The notes under the pieces: model-generated
Told to the model about the DNA's origin: nothing
The model's input: the letters and a program-made list of their open reading frames with translations, nothing else
Database searches by the model: none
Made by a program: the position numbers and the translations under genes
Source: Pseudomonadota bacterium
GTDB lineage: Bacteria > Pseudomonadota > Gammaproteobacteria > Acidiferrobacterales > Sulfurifustaceae
Length of the DNA: 12,897 bases
Direction of reading: 5' to 3'
Assembly (NCBI GenBank): GCA_020354085.1
Contig: CP070641.1
Coordinates: 1,603,328 to 1,616,224, forward strand
Shown: piece after piece, positions 6,064 to 12,897 of the stretch
Position numbering within the stretch: position 1 is the stretch's first letter
Layout: each line of letters starts with the position of its first letter

Positions 6064-7491
6064 ATGAGCCAGCCCAAAAGAGCGAAGGACGGCGAGCCGG
6101 ACGATCCGGGTGAGCCGATTGAGCGCGTCGAGGATCTTTACGCCCACATCGCCGGTGGCGAGAAAGCGCGCCGGCATTTTCGCGTCGGTACTGAGCACGA
6201 GAAGTTCGGGTTCCTGCGCGGTGACCACCGACCGCTGCCCTACGAAGGGCCGGTCAGCATCGAGACGATCCTCAATACCATCGCGACCGATCGCGCGATC
6301 TGGGAAAAGGGTCGGTCGTGGCAGGCGGTTCAAGAAAGCGGCCGGACCATTGCGTTGTTCTGCGAAGACGACTCGGCCATTACACTCGAACCGGGCGGGC
6401 AGATTGAGCTTTCAGGCGCGCCGCTGGCGAGCCTGCATCACACCTGCGATGAGATCAACCGCCACCTTGCGCTCTTGCGCCGTGCCTGCCTGCCGCGTGA
6501 CGTTGGCTTCATCGGCATGGGCTTTCATCCGACGGCGCGCTATGAAGACATGCCGACGGTGCCGAAGAGCCGCTACCGCGTGATGCAGCGCTACATGCCG
6601 ACGCGCGGCACGCGCGGGCTCGACATGATGAAGCGTACCGCCACCGTGCAAGCCAATCTCGATTTTGAAAACGAGGCCGACATGGTAGCGTCGTTTCGCA
6701 CCGCCTTGGCGGTGACACCGATCGTCGCGGCATTGTTCGCCAACGGCGCGTTCAAGGAGGGTCGCCCGAGCGGCGTGCTGAGCGAGCGGTTGCTCACGTG
6801 GACCGATACCGATCCCGACCGCAGCGGTTTCCCGGCCATAGTGTTCGAGCCCGGTTTTGGCTATGAACGTTGGGTGGAGTGGGTCTTGGACGTGCCGATC
6901 TATTTCGTGCGCCGCCAATTCACTCATCTCGACTACGCGGGCATCCCGTTTCGCCGCTTTCTGAAGGAGGGACTCGACGGCCACCGCGCCACGCTGCGCG
7001 ATTTCGCCGATCACCTCACGACCATCTTCACCGAGGTGCGGGTCAAGCAGTATCTCGAGGTACGCACCGCCGACAGCGGTCCATGGAGCCGAATCTGCGC
7101 GCTGCCGGCCTTGTGGAAGGGATTGCTTTACGACACCGCCGCGCGCGACGCGGCGTGGCGCTTGATGGAGCAGCCGTCGGTGTCGGAGCTTGCGGCCTTG
7201 CAGCGCGCGGTGATCCACCAGGGCTTCGCGGCCCGTTACCGTGGCCGCAGCCTGCTCGAGCTCGCGCGCGAGCTGCTCGCTATTTCCTCTGGTGGGTTGC
7301 AGCGCATCGCTTGCCGCAATAGCCGTGGGGAAGATGAACGAATCTTCTTGGGTCCGCTCGAGCAGACGGTGGCGGAAGGCCGGACTTTCGCCGAGCGCCT
7401 GCTCGCGCGCTACCACGGCGAATGGCGCGGGTCGATCGACCCGCTGTGGAGCGATATCGAGTTTTTCCCCGAGTCGGACGCGATCGAATAG
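6064..7491 (+). CDS. gshA: Glutamate-cysteine ligase, plant/alphaproteobacterial type
   Basis: A 475-residue enzyme for the first step of glutathione synthesis: glutamate + cysteine + ATP gives gamma-glutamylcysteine. It belongs to the GCS2-type ligases found in plants, alphaproteobacteria and Xanthomonas, not to the E. coli GshA type. Signature stretches are VGTEHEKFGF (41-50), ITLEPGGQIELSGAPL (106-121), GMGFHPTARYEDMPTVPKSRY (split, about 151-171), and MMKRTATVQANLDFE (188-202). Further on come the glycine/tryptophan-rich region around FGYERWVEWVLDVP and the C-terminal VRTADSGPW. The frame is open from 5980, but ATG 6064 has a clean GGGAG (6052-6056) seven bases upstream and the first 18 or so residues before the conserved core are already variable. 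No glutathione synthetase gene is next to it. The gene ends 83 bases before the convergent tesA. Confidence 0.93.
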   Translation: MSQPKRAKDGEPDDPGEPIERVEDLYAHIAGGEKARRHFRVGTEHEKFGFLRGDHRPLPYEGPVSIETILNTIATDRAIWEKGRSWQAVQESGRTIALFCEDDSAITLEPGGQIELSGAPLASLHHTCDEINRHLALLRRACLPRDVGFIGMGFHPTARYEDMPTVPKSRYRVMQRYMPTRGTRGLDMMKRTATVQANLDFENEADMVASFRTALAVTPIVAALFANGAFKEGRPSGVLSERLLTWTDTDPDRSGFPAIVFEPGFGYERWVEWVLDVPIYFVRRQFTHLDYAGIPFRRFLKEGLDGHRATLRDFADHLTTIFTEVRVKQYLEVRTADSGPWSRICALPALWKGLLYDTAARDAAWRLMEQPSVSELAALQRAVIHQGFAARYRGRSLLELARELLAISSGGLQRIACRNSRGEDERIFLGPLEQTVAEGRTFAERLLARYHGEWRGSIDPLWSDIEFFPESDAIE

Positions 7492-7574
7492 CTGCGTCCC
7501 GCAGGACAGTTCTCGCGGCTAATGCGCGGCGGAGACGTCTTGGATAAACCGCACGACCTCTTTCATGCCTTTCG
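7492..7574. other. Convergent spacer between gshA and tesA
   Basis: This short gap holds a small perfect inverted repeat directly after the gshA stop: CTGCG (7492-7496), a three-base loop, and CGCAG (7500-7504). The following bases are not T-rich, so it is at best a weak terminator. A 15-codon frame on the minus strand (7566-7519) is too short to support as a gene. Confidence 0.3.
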
Positions 7575-8204
7575 TTAGAGCAGCCGCTGTAACGTCGGCC
7601 AAATATTATCGAGCAGACGCGGCTGCGCCTTGGCATTGGGATGAATCCGGTCGGGAAGCATCAGGGCGGCATCGGTTGCCACGCCGTCCAGGAACGACGG
7701 TACGACGGTAACGCCGAGTTCGGTGCCGAGATCGCGATACACCGCACGGAACTTATCGTTGTACTTCGGGCCGTAGTTAGTGGGCAGTTCGACACCCAGC
7801 AGCAGCACGCGTGCGCCGCGTTCCTTGGCGGCGGCGATCATGGCGCGAATGTTTTCCCGCATCTGTTCCGGTGACAGTCCGCGCAACCCGTCGTTGCCGC
7901 CTAACTCGATGACGACGATGGCGGGTCGGTGGTGGCGTAGAAGCGCCGGCAGGCGCGCGCGTCCATTGGCGGTGGTGTCACCGCTGATACTCGCGTTGAT
8001 TACCTTATAATGGTGGCCGTCCTGACGCAGGCGCTCTTCAAGCAGTCGTACCCAACCCACGCTGACATCCATGCCGTAGGCGGCCGACAGGCTGTCGCCC
8101 ACGACGAGCAGGGTGCGCGGCGCGGCGGAGCTGACGGCCGTAAGCAGCGTGAACAACGCCAGCAATAGCAGTGCGCGTCGCATGAACGAAAATACCGACA
8201 ACAT
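7575..8204 (-). CDS. tesA: TesA-type SGNH/GDSL esterase (acyl-CoA thioesterase I / lysophospholipase L1 / arylesterase)
   Basis: A 209-residue periplasmic hydrolase. E. coli TesA cleaves acyl-CoAs, lysophospholipids and small esters. The SGNH catalytic set is complete: GDSLS with S38 (block I), SGD with G75 (block II), GGND with N104 (block III) and DRIHPN with D185 and H188 (block V). A signal peptide is clear (hydrophobic 11-25, cleavage near SSA). The start was set at ATG 8204, the third of three tandem ATGs, because AGGAG (8211-8215) lies six bases before it. ATG 8183 would give a shorter, more classical signal peptide starting MRRALLLLAL but has no ribosome-binding site. The 5' end overlaps that of ybbA, which runs the other way. 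This divergent tesA/ybbA pair is conserved in many proteobacteria, and the products probably act together on lipids at the membrane. Confidence 0.92.
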   Translation of the reverse strand: MLSVFSFMRRALLLLALFTLLTAVSSAAPRTLLVVGDSLSAAYGMDVSVGWVRLLEERLRQDGHHYKVINASISGDTTANGRARLPALLRHHRPAIVVIELGGNDGLRGLSPEQMRENIRAMIAAAKERGARVLLLGVELPTNYGPKYNDKFRAVYRDLGTELGVTVVPSFLDGVATDAALMLPDRIHPNAKAQPRLLDNIWPTLQRLL

Positions 8205-8874
8205 CATCATCTCCTGCCGTAACCTCGATAAGCGCGTTGACACGGCTGAAGGCCCGCTCGACATCTTGTCGGGCGTGACCCTCGATATCAAGGCCGGCGA
8301 GAGCATCGCGGTCGTGGGCGTGTCCGGTTCCGGCAAATCGACGCTCCTCGGGCTGCTCGCGGGACTCGATACGCCGAGCGCGGGCGAGGTGCGGCTTGCC
8401 GGCGAGACCCTGACCGCCCTCGATGAAGACGGGCGCGCGCGGCTGCGCGCGCGGCACGTCGGCTTTGTGTTTCAAAGTTTTCAGTTGCTGCCCGGCTTGA
8501 CGGCGCTCGAGAACGTCATGTTGCCGTTGGAACTGGAGGGTCGCGCCGAGGCCGGGGTGCTGGCACGCGAATTACTAGCGCGTGTGGGCCTGGAATCGCG
8601 ACTGGGCCATTACCCGCGCCAACTATCCGGTGGCGAACAGCAGCGCGTGGCCATCGCGCGCGCCTTCGCCACGCGTCCGGCAGTGCTGTTCGCCGATGAG
8701 CCGACGGGTAACCTCGATGCCGCCACCGGCGCGCGCGTGATCGATCTGCTGTTCGAGCTCAACCGCGAGCGCGCGGCGACCTTGGTGCTGGTCACGCACG
8801 ACGAAATGCTGGCCTCGCGTTGCGCGCGGCGCGTGCATCTCGACGCCGGCCGCCTTGTGAGTCGCGGCGCGTGA
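8182..8874 (+). CDS. ybbA: YbbA, ABC transporter ATP-binding protein (MacB/LolD-like)
   Basis: A 230-residue ATPase that pairs with the YbbP permease. All ABC motifs are intact: Walker A GVSGSGKST (46-54), Q-loop glutamine Q98 in FVFQSF, signature LSGGEQQR (148-155), Walker B VLFADEP with catalytic E173, D-loop GNLDA (176-180) and switch histidine H206. It belongs to the LolD/MacB branch, whose permeases use ATP to move lipoproteins or couple to periplasmic partners rather than pump through a channel. The start ATG 8182 matches the family N-terminus (conserved strand IIISCRNLDKRV follows) but has no Shine-Dalgarno; a GTG at 8113 extends into tesA and is not credible. Its stop overlaps the ybbP start in a GTGA motif, so the two are translationally coupled. 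No clear promoter is seen, so expression may start within tesA. Confidence 0.94.
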   Translation: MNENTDNIIISCRNLDKRVDTAEGPLDILSGVTLDIKAGESIAVVGVSGSGKSTLLGLLAGLDTPSAGEVRLAGETLTALDEDGRARLRARHVGFVFQSFQLLPGLTALENVMLPLELEGRAEAGVLARELLARVGLESRLGHYPRQLSGGEQQRVAIARAFATRPAVLFADEPTGNLDAATGARVIDLLFELNRERAATLVLVTHDEMLASRCARRVHLDAGRLVSRGA

Positions 8875-11369
8875 AGGGCGCACGCGGAAAGCTGCGGCTC
8901 GCCTTGCGGCTGCTCGCGCGCGAGGCGCGCGCCGGTGAGTTGCGCGTGCTCGTGGCCGCGCTCGTGATTGCGGTCGGCGCCGTGACTGCCGTGGCCCTGC
9001 TCACCGATCGAGTCAGCCGCGGCGTCGGCCAACAATCGGCCGAGCTGTTGGGTGCCGACCTGGTCGTGACCGCCGAGGCGCCGCACCCTGCGCAGTGGCG
9101 AGCGGCTGCTCGCGAACGCGGTCTAGCGATCGGCGAGCTTGTCGAGTTCGCAAGCGTCGTCGTCATGGGTGAGCGTCTGCAACTCGCCTCGGTGCGAGCC
9201 GTGGACGCCACTTATCCGCTGCGCGGCGCCGTCAAGACGGCACCGGCGCCGTACGCGCCTGATGCGATCACGCGCGGCGTGCCGGCGCCCGGAAGCGTTT
9301 GGGTCGACACGCGCATGTTGCAGGAGCTGCGCGCCGCGATCGGCGACCGCGTGGAGATTGGCAATGCGAGTTTCACCATCGAGCGTGTGCTCACCTACGA
9401 ACCCGGTCGTGGCGGGAATTTCTTTGGTGCGGCGCCGAGCGTACTGATGCACGCCCAAGATCTGGCGGCAACCGGTGTGCTGCAACCGGGCAGTCGCGCC
9501 ACGTACGCGTTTGCGGTGGCGGGCGGCGAACTCGCCGTGGCGGCGTTCCGCGCCTGGGTCGCGCCGCAGGCGGCCTCGAGCCGGCGCATCATGGATACGC
9601 GCAGCGGCAACCCGTCGATCGCGCGCGCGATCGAGCGCGTCGACCGCTTTATTGGCCTTACCAGTCTGCTTGCCGTTTTGCTCGCCGGGGTCGCGGTTGC
9701 GATGGGCGCGCGTCGTTACAGCGCGCGTCACTACGACGTGAGTGCGATGTTGCGCTGCCTCGGCGCCACCCAGCGTGACATCTTGCTGCTATACGGCACG
9801 CAGCTCCTGGTGATCGGTGTGACGGCCTCGGCCGTCGGTTGCATCGTCGGTTGGGTGGGCCAGGAGATCCTGCAACTCCTGTTGCGCGACCTGTTGCCGG
9901 TGCGGTTGCCCACGCCGGGCATGGCACCGCTGGCGTTGGGATTCGCCACCGGGCTGCTGACGCTCGCGGGTTTCGCGCTCGCGCCGATCTTGCGGTTGCG
10001 TGCGGTGTCGCCCTTGCGCGTATTGCGGCGTGAGCTGACGCCGCTACCGGCGAGCGCTTGGCTGGTGGCCTCTGCCGCACTGGGCGCCATGCTGCTGCTG
10101 ATGTGGCGCTACACTGACAGCCCGCGCCTGATCCTAGGCGTGCTTGGGGGCGCACTCGCAGCCGGCATTGTGCTCGCGGGAGTGGGCTTCGGACTGCTCG
10201 CTGCGGGACGTCGCTTGATAGCGCGCGCCGGCGCGACTTGGCGTTTCGGGTTGAGCAACCTGTGGCGCCGGCCGCGTGCCAGCCTCGCGCAGGTGCTGGC
10301 CTTCGGCTTCACGTTCATGGCGATGGCGCTGATGGTATTGGTGCGCGGCGATTTGTTGGCCAGCTGGCAGCGTCAGTTGCCGGCCGATGCACCCAATCAC
10401 TTCGCCTTCAATATCCTGCCGGCCGACGTCGCCCGCGTGGAGCAGTTCTTTGCCGACCATCGAATCGAGGCGCAGGCGCTCTATCCGATGGTGCGCGGTC
10501 GCCTGACGACCATCAACGGCACCGCGGTGACGCAAGCCGTTACCAAGGAAGAGGAGAGCAACGAGGCGTTGCATCGTGAACTGAATCTCACCTGGGCCGC
10601 GCAGCTGCCACCCGACAATCGCATTGTCGCCGGGGCTTGGTGGGATGCGGCCAAGGCCGCAGGGGTATCGGTCGAAGAGCGCCTCGCCAAGCGGCTCGGC
10701 ATCCAAGCCGGCGATCGGCTCGGTTTCACGATTGGTGGCGCCAGCATCAGCGTGCCGGTGGCGAGCCTGCGCAAAGTGCAGTGGGATTCGTTTCATCCCA
10801 ACTTCTACATGATCTTTACGCCCGGTGCACTCGACGGGATGCCGGCAACCTATCTCACCAGTTTTCATCTGACTGCCGACCAAAAGCCCTTGCTCGCGCA
10901 ATTGGTACGGGCCTTTCCCGCCACCAGTGTGCTGGAAACCGATCAAGTGATTACCCAGGTGCGGACCATCTTGGCGCATGTGACCGCGGCGGTTGAATTC
11001 GTCTTGCTCTTCGTGTTGGCGGCGGGCTTTGCCGTGCTGTACGCGGCGCTCGTCGCCAGTCTCGATGAGCGTCGCCAGGAAAGCGCACTACTGCGCGCAC
11101 TCGGTGCCCGCCGTGGTCAGTTGATCGGCGCGCAGCTCGCCGAGTTTGTTGTGCTGGGTTTGCTCGCCGGCGTGCTCGCCGCCGCCGGCGCCGAGATTAT
11201 CGCCTGGGCCCTTTACAGCCGCGTGTTCGACATCGAATACGCCTTCAAGTGGCGGGTATGGCTGGCAGCACCCACGATCAGCGCTGCATTGCTGGCGGTG
11301 GCGGGCCATCTCGGCGCGCGTCGCATCGCGCAGCAAAGCCCGCTGGGCGTATTGCGCGATGCGCAATAA
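8871..11369 (+). CDS. ybbP: YbbP, large FtsX/MacB-type ABC transporter permease
   Basis: An 832-residue membrane protein, the permease partner of YbbA. One N-terminal helix (about 24-45) is followed by a large periplasmic domain (about 46-255). Then come two bundles of helices (roughly 260-281, 305-328, 353-375, 395-413, 419-445, 472-491), a second periplasmic domain (about 500-695), and three C-terminal helices. Both FtsX-type cores are visible: AMLRCLGATQRDILLLYG in the first and ESALLRALGARRGQLIGAQ in the second, each with the R-x-LGA coupling motif. The closing LGVLRDAQ also fits the family. E. coli YbbP is of similar size. The start was taken as GTG 8871, overlapping the ybbA stop by four bases; the open frame to 8820 only shadows ybbA. 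Along with TesA, the complex probably extracts hydrophobic or lipid molecules from the membrane; its substrate is not certain. Confidence 0.93.
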   Translation: MKGARGKLRLALRLLAREARAGELRVLVAALVIAVGAVTAVALLTDRVSRGVGQQSAELLGADLVVTAEAPHPAQWRAAARERGLAIGELVEFASVVVMGERLQLASVRAVDATYPLRGAVKTAPAPYAPDAITRGVPAPGSVWVDTRMLQELRAAIGDRVEIGNASFTIERVLTYEPGRGGNFFGAAPSVLMHAQDLAATGVLQPGSRATYAFAVAGGELAVAAFRAWVAPQAASSRRIMDTRSGNPSIARAIERVDRFIGLTSLLAVLLAGVAVAMGARRYSARHYDVSAMLRCLGATQRDILLLYGTQLLVIGVTASAVGCIVGWVGQEILQLLLRDLLPVRLPTPGMAPLALGFATGLLTLAGFALAPILRLRAVSPLRVLRRELTPLPASAWLVASAALGAMLLLMWRYTDSPRLILGVLGGALAAGIVLAGVGFGLLAAGRRLIARAGATWRFGLSNLWRRPRASLAQVLAFGFTFMAMALMVLVRGDLLASWQRQLPADAPNHFAFNILPADVARVEQFFADHRIEAQALYPMVRGRLTTINGTAVTQAVTKEEESNEALHRELNLTWAAQLPPDNRIVAGAWWDAAKAAGVSVEERLAKRLGIQAGDRLGFTIGGASISVPVASLRKVQWDSFHPNFYMIFTPGALDGMPATYLTSFHLTADQKPLLAQLVRAFPATSVLETDQVITQVRTILAHVTAAVEFVLLFVLAAGFAVLYAALVASLDERRQESALLRALGARRGQLIGAQLAEFVVLGLLAGVLAAAGAEIIAWALYSRVFDIEYAFKWRVWLAAPTISAALLAVAGHLGARRIAQQSPLGVLRDAQ
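11350..11368 (+). terminator. Hairpin at the 3' end of ybbP, possible terminator
   Basis: A perfect 8-base inverted repeat, TATTGCGC - GAT - GCGCAATA, spans the last codons and first two bases of the ybbP stop. The following bases (AGGCGCGACGAG) are not T-rich, so it lacks the tract of an intrinsic terminator. It may stabilise the 3' end or be coincidence; the gap to the convergent gene is only 42 bases. Confidence 0.25.
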
Positions 11370-11411
11370 GGCGCGACGAGATCATTCCGTCCAGGTTCTC
11401 CGCTCGCGACG

Positions 11412-12359
11412 TTACACCGCCACGCGATTGCGGCCGGCGCGTTTGGCGCGGTACAGGGCTTGATCAGCGGCGTCGATAATCTGCGTCTCCGCGCTTGTAC
11501 CCTGCAAGGCGGCGAGGCCGAGCGAGATGGTGACGCCGGGGAGTGTTGCGCCATCGGCCCCGAGCACCGCGTTGGCGGCGATTGCGTTGAGCAGGCGCGC
11601 GGCCATGGTCTTTGCCTCGGTGAGCTCGGTGTCCGGCAGCAGCAGACAAAACTCCTCGCCCCCATAACGGGCGATGCGATCGGCGGGGCGTATGTTTTGT
11701 TGTGCGGCGCGGACGGTGGCGCGCAACGCGGCGTCGCCGCCGGCGTGGCCCCAGGCGTCGTTGTAGCGCTTGAAGTGATCGATGTCGAAAAGGCCCAATA
11801 CGAACGGGCGTCCTTCGCGCCGCGCGCGATCGCAATAGCGCGGCAGCATCTGTTCAAGCCATCGCCGGTTATGGGCGCCGGTCAGCGAATCGATGTAAAC
11901 CCAGCGCTCGTAGGTCTGCTGCAATTGCAGGCTCGAGGCGAGCGCTTCGTTGGTGTTGCGCATGCGCTCGGCCATGATCGTTAGCAAGTTGCGCGCGACG
12001 GTCGGGTTGTTCTCGGTCAGGCGCCAAAACGTACCGACGTCGATCGCGAGCACCGCGCTGTCCTCCGAGGCCACGACTGGCGCGCTCACGCGCCCACCGT
12101 CGACGACCGACAGCTCACCCACGCATTCTCCGGGACCCACCGGAATCGCCGTGGCACAGCCGACGGCGCCGACCAGTACGCGCAGTTGACCTTCGAGCAC
12201 CACATAGAGGCAATCGTTGGATTGTTCGGGCGACAGAAGCTGTTCGCCGCTCTTCAGGTGCTGCACAGGGCAGCGCGCGAGTAAATCCGCCACGGCGCTC
12301 GCCGGAGCGTGACGAAACAGTTCGGCCTGGACGATCTCGGTGGAAACGGTGACGGTCAT
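11412..12359 (-). CDS. Diguanylate cyclase with N-terminal cyclic-nucleotide-binding-like domain
   Basis: A 315-residue cytoplasmic signalling protein. Residues about 10-130 form a cNMP-binding (CAP_ED) fold, with LKSGEQLLSPEQSNDCLYVVLEGQLRV (split, 35-61) and the phosphate-binding cassette GELSVVDGGRVSAPVV (81-96). A helical linker (about 118-152) leads to a GGDEF domain: DSLTGAHNRR (157-166), metal site FDIDHFK (191-197, D192) and active loop GGEEF (233-237). GGEEF is a functional variant, and the inhibitory I-site RPAD (224-227) lies five residues before it, so it should make c-di-GMP with product inhibition. In the cassette the usual Arg before Ser-Ala is Val91, with Arg one place early, so binding of cAMP or cGMP is doubtful. 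The start ATG 12359 lacks a Shine-Dalgarno; the frame open to 12752 overlaps the divergent gene and is not used. Confidence 0.92.
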   Translation of the reverse strand: MTVTVSTEIVQAELFRHAPASAVADLLARCPVQHLKSGEQLLSPEQSNDCLYVVLEGQLRVLVGAVGCATAIPVGPGECVGELSVVDGGRVSAPVVASEDSAVLAIDVGTFWRLTENNPTVARNLLTIMAERMRNTNEALASSLQLQQTYERWVYIDSLTGAHNRRWLEQMLPRYCDRARREGRPFVLGLFDIDHFKRYNDAWGHAGGDAALRATVRAAQQNIRPADRIARYGGEEFCLLLPDTELTEAKTMAARLLNAIAANAVLGADGATLPGVTISLGLAALQGTSAETQIIDAADQALYRAKRAGRNRVAV

Positions 12360-12370
12360 AATTTGGCGCG

Positions 12371-12400
12371 ATGCTAGCGGACCGGTCCCGTAACCGACAA
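12371..12400 (-). promoter_or_regulatory. Candidate promoter of the diguanylate cyclase gene
   Basis: On the minus strand TTGTCG (12400 down to 12395) and TAGCAT (12376 down to 12371) are 18 bases apart, each with four of six consensus bases. The -10 box ends 11 bases before the ATG at 12359, giving a leader of only about four to five bases. This agrees with the absence of a ribosome-binding site before this gene. Confidence 0.35.
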
Positions 12401-12477
12401 GTACGGCCCGAAAGGCACGCCCTTTTTGGCGGGATTCGGGGTTCAAACGGAAGTCCGGAGCCAATAGGATGTGCCGT

Positions 12478-12897
12478 ATGGAACTGAGTCTGTTTGGGCG
12501 TGCGCGCCACGCACTGCTTGTGTCCGACCCGGACACGAAATGCGCGGCCACGGCAGCGCTCAACGCGCAGTGGCATGCCAATACCCTTAATCTTGATGAC
12601 GACTCAGCGGTCGAGGAAATTTCGTCACCGGGTCGCCCGGCAAGGCCCCAGCTCGTTTCACCGCGCGCCGTGCCGCAGCGGCCGGTCAATACGCTTGCGG
12701 GCCGCGCCGCGCTGATCCACGCGCTCGCGCACATCGAATTCAACGCGATCAACCTCGCGCTCGATGCCGTGTACCGTTTCCGTGGGTTGCCGCCCGAATA
12801 TTATGGTGACTGGCTGCGTGTCGCCGCCGAGGAAGCCTATCATTTTCAGTTGTTGCGCGAGCATTTGCGTGCGCTCGGTTATGACTATGGCAATTTC
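12478..12897 (+). CDS. DUF455 ferritin-like protein, C-terminus cut by window edge
   Basis: The first 140 residues of a protein of the DUF455 family; the frame is open to the last base. Members have a ferritin-like four-helix fold and may bind a di-iron site, but their biochemical role is not established; distant relatives include the tRNA hydroxylase MiaE. Seen here are the N-terminal helix with DPDTKC (17-22), the linker SPGRPARPQLV (50-60), the first metal-ligand helix AHIEFNAINLALDAVYRF (84-101, E87), and DWLRVAAEEAYHFQLL (111-126), carrying the ExxH pair E119 and H122. The end, LGYDYGNF, is where the family continues with a second EExxH-type helix off the edge. ATG 12478 has AGGA (12466-12469) eight bases upstream; ATG 12469 is in frame, with GGAG (12457-12460), and would add three residues. 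It is divergent from the diguanylate cyclase gene. Confidence 0.87.
   Translation, partial: MELSLFGRARHALLVSDPDTKCAATAALNAQWHANTLNLDDDSAVEEISSPGRPARPQLVSPRAVPQRPVNTLAGRAALIHALAHIEFNAINLALDAVYRFRGLPPEYYGDWLRVAAEEAYHFQLLREHLRALGYDYGNF

Noticed and set aside
6412..7416. 334-codon open frame on the minus strand, antisense to gshA
   Set aside because: Low-complexity His/Arg/Ala composition typical of an antisense shadow; gshA on the plus strand is fully supported.
7492..7504. Inverted repeat CTGCG/CGCAG after gshA as an intrinsic terminator
   Set aside because: Stem of only five pairs and no T-rich tract follows.
7519..7566. 15-codon frame (MKEVVRFIQDVSAAH) on the minus strand after tesA, with an AAAGG upstream
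   Set aside because: Too short to support without conservation data; it could be a chance frame or the remnant of a lost gene.
8237..8242. Perfect TTGACA on the plus strand inside ybbA
   Set aside because: No acceptable -10 box occurs 15-19 bases downstream, and it lies within the ybbA coding region after its start.
10134..10979. 281-codon open frame on the minus strand, antisense to ybbP
   Set aside because: Shadow composition and no recognisable domain; ybbP is continuous on the other strand.
12410..12440. CGCC-CTTTTT-GGCG hairpin between the diguanylate cyclase and DUF455 genes as a terminator
   Set aside because: Four-base stem in a divergent promoter region, where no transcript should end.
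12360..12752. Upstream extension of the diguanylate cyclase frame by 131 codons
   Set aside because: It overlaps the DUF455 gene on the opposite strand and has shadow-like composition; the conserved protein begins at ATG 12359.
1..12897. CRISPR arrays, tRNAs, insertion sequences, toxin-antitoxin or phage genes
   Set aside because: No spaced repeats, cloverleaf-like sequence, transposase or integrase frame, or small toxin-like pair was seen on reading both strands.

Overview
The window is about 12.9 kb of GC-rich, densely coded chromosome. It looks like a sulfur-oxidising proteobacterium at the beta/gamma boundary, possibly a basal gammaproteobacterium. The pointers are a dissimilatory-type ATP sulfurylase at the left edge, a plant/Xanthomonas-type glutamate-cysteine ligase, a DUF455 ferritin-like protein and a tesA/ybbA/ybbP locus. 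The lineage is an inference from gene content. I see no tRNA, rRNA, insertion sequence, phage gene or CRISPR array, and codon use looks uniform throughout.

Layout. Left (1-1840): sat runs leftward off the edge. A 302-base divergent spacer separates it from moaD-moaE, which are translationally coupled and supply the two subunits of molybdopterin synthase. Centre-left (1838-4445): a secreted coiled-coil protein with a DUF4124-like N-terminus (leftward) sits back to back with a TauE/SafE-type membrane exporter and a bactofilin (both rightward). The bactofilin abuts an SRPBCC-domain gene that follows pyrE in a leftward pair. Centre (5096-7491): pyrE is divergent from an exonuclease III gene (xthA), which is followed by gshA. 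Right (7575-11369): tesA (leftward) and ybbA-ybbP (rightward) form the well-known lysophospholipase/ABC-transporter locus; here the start regions of tesA and ybbA overlap head to head. Far right (11412-12897): a diguanylate cyclase with an N-terminal cyclic-nucleotide-binding fold (leftward) is divergent from a DUF455 ferritin-like gene cut by the window edge.

How the genes fit together. ATP sulfurylase could release sulfate and ATP from APS during sulfite oxidation. Molybdopterin synthase would feed molybdoenzymes, which include sulfite-oxidising ones, and TauE/SafE proteins export sulfite or other sulfur anions. A sulfur theme on the left is therefore reasonable but not proven. The rest is housekeeping (pyrimidine synthesis, DNA repair, glutathione, envelope lipid handling) plus one c-di-GMP signalling gene.

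I did not find a clearly new multi-gene system. The most useful oddities are: a MoaD whose terminal Gly-Gly is followed by two extra alanines; a cyclic-nucleotide-binding domain that lacks its phosphate-binding arginine at the expected place; the overlapping divergent tesA/ybbA starts; and several genes without Shine-Dalgarno sites whose best -10 boxes lie only about 7-11 bases before the start codon, suggesting leaderless or near-leaderless messages.
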